DNA from: Candidatus Pelagibacter sp.
GTDB taxonomy: Bacteria; Pseudomonadota; Alphaproteobacteria; Pelagibacterales; Pelagibacteraceae
Length of the DNA stretch: 10,718 nucleotides
Assembly (NCBI GenBank): GCA_028097645.1
Contig: JAOHEU010000021.1
Coordinates: forward strand, 1-10,718
Direction of reading: 5' to 3'
Shown piece by piece: positions 1 through 5,825 of the stretch. The notes under the pieces were generated by a model that saw only the letters and a program-made list of their open reading frames with translations, did no database searches and was not told the DNA's origin. The translations under genes and the position numbers were made by a program. The stretch's first letter is position 1, and each line of letters starts with the position of its first letter.

Positions 1-237
1 TTTGCTATTAAAAAGCTTAAAAAGTTTTTTAGAAATTTTTGACTGTTTGATATAATTATCAAAATTTTTTGAACCTTTATTGATACGACTTCTGCCACCC
101 ATGATCATATCATCAAAAGATTTAGAGTTACTAATTTCTTCGATTAATATTTTACAGATATTTTTTGGAATAATATTGCTACCGACTAGAACTGGAAAAT
201 TTCCTTTTACCTTTCTTAATTTTTCAATTCGTAGCAT
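1..237 (-). CDS. Partial unidentified protein, N-terminal 79 residues (3' part beyond left edge)
   Basis: An open frame starts at ATG 237-235 and runs off the left edge, giving 79 residues rich in Lys, Ile, Asn and Ser. The start is well bounded: the codon just before it is the TAA of the upstream reductase gene, in the same frame, so there is no intergenic base. A GGAGG sequence lies 14 bases upstream, inside the reductase gene. Near residues 42-59 there is an FDD..MGGR.RINKGSKNF stretch. From memory this resembles the start of some marine 2-oxoglutarate/Fe(II) oxygenase-like proteins, but the catalytic HxD...H part would lie outside the window, so I do not assign that function. It is probably co-transcribed with the reductase. 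Confidence 0.6.
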   Translation of the reverse strand, partial: MLRIEKLRKVKGNFPVLVGSNIIPKNICKILIEEISNSKSFDDMIMGGRSRINKGSKNFDNYIKQSKISKKLFKLFNSK

Positions 238-1182
238 TTAGCTATACATTCCCTCCTTAACTTTTATCATCTTGTACATAAGATCGTTTAAAGGAGTTTT
301 TATCCCATGTTTTTTTCCAAGATTAGAAACAACACCACTTATGAAATCAATTTCGGTTTTTCTTTTGTACTGAACGTCAAAAGCCATAGATGATTTATTT
401 GTTTGGTTTGAGTCTACGATTTTATTAAACATAAAAAGGCACTCATCCTCTGAAACCTCTACACCATCAGCTAACGCTACTTGTCTTGTTTCTAAAATTA
501 TTTCTTTACCTAGCGATCTGGATACGTCATTTGCACTATTATTTATGTATAGATCTGTATGATGTAGATCAAAAATAGCTGATAGGGGTCCAATAGCTGT
601 TAATGCAAATAGTTTCATCCATTTTCTTTTTTTTACATCATCAGCAGCAATTGTTTCGAGATTATAAGCTGTAAAAGTGTCAGCGATATCTTTTACTCTT
701 TCACTCATCCCACCTTCATATTCTCCAATCCAAGAAGGTAGAGCAGCATGGTTCATTATATGACCAGGTCCCAATATATTTGAGGCTTGAGTTGTTGTTC
801 CCCCTAGAACTTTTTTAACTCCAACAATTTTTTGCATAATTGCTTCATGACCAAACCCATTTTGAAATGACATAAAAACAGTTTTTTCACCAATGATATT
901 TTTAATACTATTTAAAGCTGGCTCCAAAACAGTTGCCTTGCACATCACTATTACAGCATCAACAATACCAACTGTCGATGGATCAGTTGTTGCTTTAACT
1001 TTAATAAACCTGTCACCACCATGACCATCCATCTTAAGACCATTTTTATTTATAGCTTCAACATGCTCTTTCCAAACATCAATTAGGTTAACGTTTAATC
1101 CTTTTTCAGCTAATAAACCACCAAACAAACAGCCCATTGCACCAGCACCTAAAACTGCAACTTTTAAATCTTTATTTATCAT
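238..1182 (-). CDS. Ketopantoate reductase family (PanE/ApbA) NAD(P)H oxidoreductase
   Basis: This 314-residue protein has the usual length of 2-dehydropantoate 2-reductases. It opens with a Rossmann dinucleotide site, GAGAMG at 12-17, followed by a CKA segment at 81-83 and the conserved QNG at 107-109. The C-terminal helical domain carries K190 in KWMKL, matching the catalytic Lys of E. coli PanE, and an SSM..D......TEIDF block at 264-280 whose E277 matches the catalytic Glu. All key residues are therefore present and an active 2-oxo-acid reductase is expected in the cytoplasm. Whether its substrate is ketopantoate is unproven: the family is broad, and the only PanB-like neighbour lacks PanB active-site residues. 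The start at 1182 is supported by an AAAAAGG motif a few bases upstream. The gene diverges from the DUF1907 gene, and its stop abuts the next ATG. Confidence 0.87.
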   Translation of the reverse strand: MINKDLKVAVLGAGAMGCLFGGLLAEKGLNVNLIDVWKEHVEAINKNGLKMDGHGGDRFIKVKATTDPSTVGIVDAVIVMCKATVLEPALNSIKNIIGEKTVFMSFQNGFGHEAIMQKIVGVKKVLGGTTTQASNILGPGHIMNHAALPSWIGEYEGGMSERVKDIADTFTAYNLETIAADDVKKRKWMKLFALTAIGPLSAIFDLHHTDLYINNSANDVSRSLGKEIILETRQVALADGVEVSEDECLFMFNKIVDSNQTNKSSMAFDVQYKRKTEIDFISGVVSNLGKKHGIKTPLNDLMYKMIKVKEGMYS

Positions 1183-1264
1183 TGAACCTTTTTAAATTAA
1201 TTTATGTATAGATATTATATATATTATCTATAGACATTATGCAAAATAAAATATAGCTTAATTA
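1183..1264. promoter_or_regulatory. Divergent control region with tandem and inverted operator-like repeats
   Basis: This 82-base AT-rich gap separates the divergent reductase and DUF1907 genes. It holds a 17-bp imperfect direct repeat: TTATGTATAGATATTAT at 1202-1218 and TTATCTATAGACATTAT at 1224-1240. The copies match at 15 of 17 positions and are offset by 22 bp, about two helical turns. The same bases form a perfect 8-bp inverted repeat, TATAGATA (1207-1214) and TATCTATA (1225-1232), with a 10-bp spacer. This arrangement fits binding of a dimeric repressor or a pair of dimers. The wHTH gene two genes downstream is a candidate binder by proximity only. AT bias makes short repeats more likely by chance, but a 15/17 match at helical spacing is hard to dismiss. 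Confidence 0.5.
1214..1219 (-). promoter_or_regulatory. Candidate -10 box for the reductase transcript
   Basis: Read on the minus strand, this is a perfect TATAAT. It would start transcription near 1207, leaving a leader of about 25 bases before the ATG at 1182. A weak TTGCAT lies 19 bases further upstream (1239-1244), so the -35 element is poor. The box overlaps the left repeat and inverted-repeat arm, so a bound regulator would block it. AT-rich DNA yields such hexamers readily. Confidence 0.35.
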
Positions 1265-2236
1265 ATGATGCAATTAAAAATAGAAAAATCAAAATTTAAA
1301 GAATATTCATTGGATAAAATTTCCGAAGCTCTACAAAGCGGATTATCAAACAATTATAAAGAAGTTGAAGTATCAATCGTCGATTGTCCAAATTTAAGGG
1401 ATTGGGGGTGTCCATCTGAAGGAATTAGCGGTAATCAAAAAATTATAGATGTTGGTGGCGAACCCTACATGCATGATCCTAATTTAATTGGCGCTGAATT
1501 TGATTATGAAGAAATTTCTAAAATGATTGGTTCTGAAAAGTCCTACGCTTTAGGAGCTGGTTCAGGAGCTATGTCATGTTTAGATGGACACTGTGGAGAA
1601 CTAGTAATTAATGAAAATTTAATCACCGATGAGTCAAAATCAATAATAGCTCGAGTTGGAAAAAATAAAGAATGTATTGCAGAAAAATATACGGCTAGAA
1701 AACATGGTGGCTTAGGCAATGTTTTTTATACTGATGGAGTAAAAGGAAACGTTATCAAAATAAAAATAAAAGGACGGTCTGGAGAACAGGGATCTCTTAC
1801 TCAAGCAATGAGAAAATCTTTATCTGATAATTTACAAATTAAAAACAATGAGCACATTGCTTTGGCAGGAGTTTTTAGAATTTTAAATGGAAAGATAAGA
1901 TCACATGTGCAGCCTGATTATAAAGATATCAAACATGAATATTATGATCCCAAACAAATGAAATGTGTAAAAGATTTTTTACAATTTTATGAACCCGTTG
2001 GACCTGAGTTGCAAGGTTATTGTGTGCTTTGGACAGGTGACCCCACAGGAGGAAATCTTAACTTAAGAGAGTCTGGTGAACACACTCATTTTCACTCATA
2101 TACTAAAGAAAATGTAGCTGGTCATTATCATTTTGATGTAACTCCTGAAGAGATAGAATATGAGGGATATTTTAATACCGCAGGGGAAGTGCATAGAGTT
2201 AATAACATATATAAAGAATTAACGAATAAAAAATAA
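1265..2236 (+). CDS. DUF1907 / C11orf54-family putative zinc-dependent ester hydrolase
   Basis: This 323-residue protein resembles human C11orf54 (PTD012) along its length. Shared features are the early VDCPNL motif (39-44), a GI.G....I.DVGG.PY block (53-68), LGAG.G (96-101), and a C-terminal histidine cluster. In the human protein, His266, His268 and His278 bind zinc. Here H273 and H275 (EHTHF) and H287 (GHYH) match, with two extra residues between the second and third ligands, followed by a conserved D.TP...EY.GYF segment (291-303). The metal site is thus intact and a hydrolytic role is plausible; the human protein is reported to have ester hydrolase activity on a model substrate. No physiological substrate is known to me. 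Two consecutive ATG codons (1265, 1268) make the exact start uncertain, and no clear Shine-Dalgarno is seen. It is first in a unit with a regulator and a PanB-like gene. Confidence 0.85.
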   Translation: MMQLKIEKSKFKEYSLDKISEALQSGLSNNYKEVEVSIVDCPNLRDWGCPSEGISGNQKIIDVGGEPYMHDPNLIGAEFDYEEISKMIGSEKSYALGAGSGAMSCLDGHCGELVINENLITDESKSIIARVGKNKECIAEKYTARKHGGLGNVFYTDGVKGNVIKIKIKGRSGEQGSLTQAMRKSLSDNLQIKNNEHIALAGVFRILNGKIRSHVQPDYKDIKHEYYDPKQMKCVKDFLQFYEPVGPELQGYCVLWTGDPTGGNLNLRESGEHTHFHSYTKENVAGHYHFDVTPEEIEYEGYFNTAGEVHRVNNIYKELTNKK

Positions 2237-2271
2237 TTTTAATTTAACTTTCTTTGAGATAACATTTTAGA

Positions 2272-2685
2272 ATGAAGAAACAGTTTAAGTATCCAAAGCA
2301 TTTTGAAGAACAGAAAAAAATTCCAAAGATTACCCAAAAAAGAATTAAATTAGCGGAAGTCTCGCTAGGTGACTTTGAGGGAAGATTAGAAAATGAATTA
2401 CTTAATTGGTTTTCACTAACTCCTCAACATTGGATAATGCTTCATATGGTAATGCTTGCTTATTATAAAAATAAATCAATTACTAAAAACCAATTATTAA
2501 AAGTAATTGAAAAATCTTACTTAACTTCAAATGTTTATATAGATACAGCAATTAGAAAGGGATACTTCAGAATAATCAGAAATGAAAAAGATAAAAGATC
2601 AATCTTTATTTTACCATCAGTTATTACAATAAAAACTTTTGAAGGTTTTATAGATAGAAGAGACATTTTGTATAAGGGAATTTAA
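2272..2685 (+). CDS. Small winged-helix DNA-binding regulator, MarR-like
   Basis: This is a 137-residue basic, cytosolic-looking protein with no signal peptide or membrane segment. A helical segment (about 36-66, including TPQHWIMLH) precedes a helix-turn-helix around 69-97 (SITKNQLLKVIEKSYLTSN... then an IRKGY turn). A probable wing follows at 99-116 with NEKDKRS before a hydrophobic strand. The Asp/Arg-containing wing is typical of MarR proteins, but the protein is at the short end of that family and the match is by pattern only. It sits 35 bases after the DUF1907 gene, and its TAA shares one base with the ATG of the next gene (TAATG), so it is translated with the PanB-like enzyme. A likely role is local control of this operon, perhaps at the repeats in 1202-1240, sensing an acidic or aromatic metabolite. 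Confidence 0.66.
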   Translation: MKKQFKYPKHFEEQKKIPKITQKRIKLAEVSLGDFEGRLENELLNWFSLTPQHWIMLHMVMLAYYKNKSITKNQLLKVIEKSYLTSNVYIDTAIRKGYFRIIRNEKDKRSIFILPSVITIKTFEGFIDRRDILYKGI

Positions 2686-3500
2686 TGAAAAATATTTATA
2701 CATGGTCGGCACAACCAGCTAAGAGAACTCTAACTGTAGCTGATCTAAAATCAGCAAAAGGTAAGAAAAAATTTACTCAAGTAACAGCAAACACAATTGA
2801 TGAGGCCAGTGCAGCAGAAAAAGCTGGTTTCGATATGATGATTTGCCAAGCAAAAAATGTAATAAAAGTAAGAGAGGGATCGAAACATTTATTTTTGACT
2901 GCATCTTTAATTCTTAATGAATATGTAACTAAAGAGGATGTTTTAAGAGGTGCATTCAAGTCATTAGAAAATGGTGCTGACGCTGTAATGACTCCTAGAA
3001 GTATGGAGGTTGTTGAGATGTTAACTAAAGAGGATATTCCAGTTATGGGTCATTTAGGTTTAGTTCCAAGAAAATCCACATCGCTTGGCGGAATGCGAGC
3101 TATAGGAAAAACTACTAATGAAGCAATTCAGCTATATAATCAATTTAAGAGATTAGAAGATGCAGGAGCTTTTGCTGCTGAATGTGAAGTCATACCTGAA
3201 AATGTAATGGGCGAAATTTCCAAAAGAACAAATATTGTAACAGTGTCCTTAGGAGCGGGGAAAAATGCTGATGTGATGTATTTGTTTATGGAAGATATAT
3301 GTGGAGATACAGAAAATTTACCAAGACACTCAAAAGCTTATGGCAATTTATTAAAGCTAAGAAATGAGATTAAAATTGAGAGAGTGAGAGCCCTCAAAGC
3401 TTTTAGAAAAGATTCTATGAGTGGAAAATTTCCAGGAAAAAAACAATCCTCTAATTTAGATAAAATTCAATTTGAGGAATTTTTAAATAAGTTGGATTAA
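2685..3500 (+). CDS. PanB-fold (ketopantoate hydroxymethyltransferase-like) protein lacking the PanB metal site
   Basis: This 271-residue protein matches E. coli PanB best in its centre and C-terminal half: GHLGL.P (122-128), a GG...IGKT region (135-142), AGA....EVIP (160-171) and an LGAG turn (189-192). Aligned to PanB, His136 corresponds to H123 and catalytic Glu181 to E168. However, metal ligand Asp45 aligns with A56, metal ligand Asp84 with S74, Lys112 with M102 and Glu114 with P104, and the loop after it is three residues shorter. Classical hydroxymethyl transfer to ketoisovalerate is therefore unlikely. A lyase, aldolase or hydrolase of the same TIM-barrel superfamily, or a non-catalytic role, is possible. 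The ATG overlaps the regulator's TAA by one base, with AAGGGA at 2674-2679 as a well-placed ribosome site. The 3' end overlaps the convergent aldolase gene by 4 bases. Confidence 0.8.
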   Translation: MKNIYTWSAQPAKRTLTVADLKSAKGKKKFTQVTANTIDEASAAEKAGFDMMICQAKNVIKVREGSKHLFLTASLILNEYVTKEDVLRGAFKSLENGADAVMTPRSMEVVEMLTKEDIPVMGHLGLVPRKSTSLGGMRAIGKTTNEAIQLYNQFKRLEDAGAFAAECEVIPENVMGEISKRTNIVTVSLGAGKNADVMYLFMEDICGDTENLPRHSKAYGNLLKLRNEIKIERVRALKAFRKDSMSGKFPGKKQSSNLDKIQFEEFLNKLD

Positions 3501-4288
3501 TAAGCTTTAGATTCTTCTTTTTTAGAAAAACCTTTCATTTTATCAACTACAGCTTTAGATCCTGCACTTAATGCTCTTTGATCAGCACCAATGGTCACAA
3601 AATTAAAACCTTTATCAATCATTTTTTGAGCATACTCAGGCGTACCATTATGTATTCCTGCAAATATGTTATTTTTTTTTGCATGTTCTAAAATTCTTAA
3701 AATTTCTGAATAAGCTTTAGTGCTTTCAGGTCTATCAAAACCTGGCTCTTCACCAATTGCTAAACTTAAGTCCGCAGGTCCAATATAAATACCATCAACA
3801 CCCGGAGTTGACATTATTTCATCAAGTTTATCTAATGACTCTTTTGTCTCTATCATTGCTAATTTAAGCATTTCATCATTTGCGTGTTTTGCATAATCTG
3901 AACCACCATAAATTAAACCTCTAACTGGACCAAAACTTCTGTAACCATGAGGAGGATACATACATGCTTGAACAAATCTTTCTGCCTCTTCTTTATTGCT
4001 AACCATCGGACAAATAATGCCGTAACAGCCAGCATCAAGAATTTTCATTATTTGACCAGGCTCATTCCAGTTTACTCTTGCAAGTGGAGTGACATCAGTT
4101 GTTGATATAGTTTGTAGCATTGGTAAAGCATTGGTGTAGTCAACCAAACCATGTTGCATATCAATTGTAAGAGAATCCCATCCTTGATGAGCCATTACTT
4201 CAGCAGAAACTGTGCTTGGTATTTGAAGCCATCCATTGATAACAGGTTTTCCTGCTTTCATCATTTCTTTAACTTTATTTTTTCTCAT
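3497..4288 (-). CDS. HpcH/HpaI-family class II (metal-dependent) aldolase
   Basis: This is a 263-residue TIM-barrel aldolase of the HpaI/RhmA/GarL family, which cleaves 2-keto-3-deoxy acids to pyruvate (or a related oxo-acid) and an aldehyde. Aligned to HpaI, the catalytic base is H46 in IDMQHG (42-47) and the pyruvate-binding Arg is R71 in LARVN. Metal ligands are E147 (MIETKE) and D173 in the GPADLS motif (170-175). The YPPHGYRSFGP loop (111-121) is also typical. The Glu next to the catalytic His in HpaI is Gln here, as in other DMQHG-type members. It lies two bases after the aldehyde dehydrogenase on the same strand, so the two should be co-expressed and could pass an aldehyde from one to the other. 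Its stop overlaps the convergent PanB-like gene; no terminator hairpin is visible. Substrate chain length is not predictable. Confidence 0.9.
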   Translation of the reverse strand: MRKNKVKEMMKAGKPVINGWLQIPSTVSAEVMAHQGWDSLTIDMQHGLVDYTNALPMLQTISTTDVTPLARVNWNEPGQIMKILDAGCYGIICPMVSNKEEAERFVQACMYPPHGYRSFGPVRGLIYGGSDYAKHANDEMLKLAMIETKESLDKLDEIMSTPGVDGIYIGPADLSLAIGEEPGFDRPESTKAYSEILRILEHAKKNNIFAGIHNGTPEYAQKMIDKGFNFVTIGADQRALSAGSKAVVDKMKGFSKKEESKAY

Positions 4289-4290
4289 TA

Positions 4291-5733
4291 TTATATTTTT
4301 AAACCCATATGAGTATATTTCACATTTAGATAATCTTTAATTGCACCTGAACCACCTTCACGTCCATAACCAGTTTGTTTTATTCCACCAAATGGTGCCT
4401 CAGCAAGTGCAACTACGCCTGTATTAACTGCAACACATCCAGACTCTAATTTTTCTGATCCAATATGAGCTTTATCCATAGAATTTGTGTACAGATAACT
4501 ACACAAACCAAGGTCGTTATCATTTGCTCTTTCGATAACCTCATCAAAAGTTTTAAATGTAAGAATGGGTACCAATGGACCAAAAGGTTCTTCTTTCATA
4601 ATAGTGAAATTATCTTTCACATCATCAAATATAGTTGGTTCGTAATAATATCCTTTATTGAAACCAGAAGGTCTTTTTCCACCCATTAAAACTTTCGCAC
4701 CTTCTTTTTTTGTAGTTTCAACTAGTTTTTCTATTTCTTCTAATCTCTTTGCAGTACTTAAAGGTCCTAGTTCAACACCTTCATCCATACCATTTCCTAT
4801 CTTTAATTTTTTTGCTCTTTCCATAAAAGCACTTACAAACTCTTCTTTTCTATTTTCTTGAATATAAAATCTATTAGGAGAGATACAAACTTGCCCATTA
4901 TTTCTGAATTTGCCAGTTATTGCTATGTCAGCAACTTTATTCATATCTACATCTTCACAAACAATAAAAGGAGAGTGTCCACTTAGTTCCATAGTAACTC
5001 TTTGAACCTTATCAGCTGCCTTTTTTAAAATTATTTTACCAACTCTTGTAGAACCGGTGATTGATACTTTTTTAATAATATCAGACTCCATTAATTCATT
5101 AGAAATTTCAGCAGGATCACCTGATAAAAGACTTACCACTCCATCTGGCACACCAGCTTCTTTACAAATATTAACTAATTCCATCACTGCACCAGGAGTA
5201 ATTGTATCTGGTTTACAAATAACTGAACAACCCGCAGCTAAAGCAGTAGAAATTTTTCTTGACGCCAATACTATTGGAAAATTCCATGGAACTAAGGCAG
5301 CAACAACACCTACCGGTTGATAGTAAACATGAACTCTAGTATCTTGAAATCTACTTTGTTGTGTTTGACCATAAATTCTTTTTGTTTCTTCAGCGTTCCA
5401 CTCAAAAATATCAGCTCCACCACCAACTTCTCCAACTGCTTCAGTAAGAGGTTTTCCAACTTCAAGAGTTAACCATTTTGCTAATACTTCTTTTTTCTCT
5501 CTCATTAAGTCAGCAATTTTTCTAAGAACATAAGATCTTTGCCAAGGTGCTGTGTTTTTCCAAATCTCTAAACCTTTTTTAGCAGACTTTAATGCTTTTT
5601 GTACTTCTATAGAGGATGCTTTTGATGCTTTTCCAATTACTTCTTCAGTTGCAGGATTGATTACATCGTAAGTTTCTTTTTTTTCAGCCTGTTGCCATTT
5701 ACCATCAATGAATTGTCCAAATTTTTCGTACAT
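4291..5733 (-). CDS. NAD(P)-dependent aldehyde dehydrogenase, succinate-semialdehyde-dehydrogenase-like
   Basis: This is a full-length 480-residue ALDH-superfamily enzyme oxidising an aldehyde to a carboxylate in the cytosol. Visible landmarks in order are VPWNFP with the oxyanion Asn N151, cofactor Lys K174 in CKPD, Rossmann GSTRVG (227-232), general base E249 in MELSGHSP, catalytic C283 in NNGQVC, EEPFGP (381-386), and APFGGIKQTGYGREGG near the C terminus. That last motif and overall length point to the succinate-semialdehyde / 2-oxoglutarate-semialdehyde dehydrogenase branch. Lactaldehyde or glycolaldehyde are alternatives given the aldolase two bases downstream. The usual ELGG is ELSG here. 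It is first in its unit, divergent from the IolD-like gene across a 92-base control region; no Shine-Dalgarno is obvious before ATG 5733. Confidence 0.93.
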   Translation of the reverse strand: MYEKFGQFIDGKWQQAEKKETYDVINPATEEVIGKASKASSIEVQKALKSAKKGLEIWKNTAPWQRSYVLRKIADLMREKKEVLAKWLTLEVGKPLTEAVGEVGGGADIFEWNAEETKRIYGQTQQSRFQDTRVHVYYQPVGVVAALVPWNFPIVLASRKISTALAAGCSVICKPDTITPGAVMELVNICKEAGVPDGVVSLLSGDPAEISNELMESDIIKKVSITGSTRVGKIILKKAADKVQRVTMELSGHSPFIVCEDVDMNKVADIAITGKFRNNGQVCISPNRFYIQENRKEEFVSAFMERAKKLKIGNGMDEGVELGPLSTAKRLEEIEKLVETTKKEGAKVLMGGKRPSGFNKGYYYEPTIFDDVKDNFTIMKEEPFGPLVPILTFKTFDEVIERANDNDLGLCSYLYTNSMDKAHIGSEKLESGCVAVNTGVVALAEAPFGGIKQTGYGREGGSGAIKDYLNVKYTHMGLKI

Positions 5734-5825
5734 AAGTTTTATTTTTAAGTTTACTTAATTAGGTTTTTTAATTTATAAATATATTTATATATAAACACTA
5801 TACATATTAAAAGATAAACATATTT
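5734..5825. promoter_or_regulatory. Divergent control region between the aldehyde dehydrogenase and IolD-like genes
   Basis: This is a 92-base AT-rich gap. At 5772-5795 there is a 24-bp imperfect palindrome, 10 of 12 positions paired. Its outer arms TTTATA and TATAAA read as TATAAA-type -10 boxes facing opposite ways, so it may simply be back-to-back promoters giving leaders of roughly 25-30 bases. Next to it, the minus strand of 5791-5806 reads TATGTATAGTGTTTAT. This matches 13 of 16 positions of the repeat at 1203-1218 in the other divergent region, including an unbroken 9-mer TATGTATAG. That makes it a candidate site for the same regulator. No classical -35 box is seen on either strand. 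Confidence 0.45.

Noticed and set aside
2777..2959. A 60-codon open frame on the minus strand inside the PanB-like gene
   Set aside because: It lies antisense to a protein with clear family motifs, and its translation has no recognisable features.
3490..3510. Possible shared terminator between the convergent PanB-like and aldolase genes
   Set aside because: The coding regions overlap by four bases and I see no stem-loop with a T-run on either strand.
4465..5320. Three plus-strand open frames antisense to the aldehyde dehydrogenase gene
   Set aside because: The dehydrogenase is full length with all catalytic motifs. The antisense translations are low-complexity by-products of its codon use.
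5772..5795. 24-bp AT-only palindrome as a dedicated operator
   Set aside because: It is entirely A and T, with half of all pairings expected by chance, and is as well explained by back-to-back TATAAA boxes. It is mentioned only within the control-region entry.
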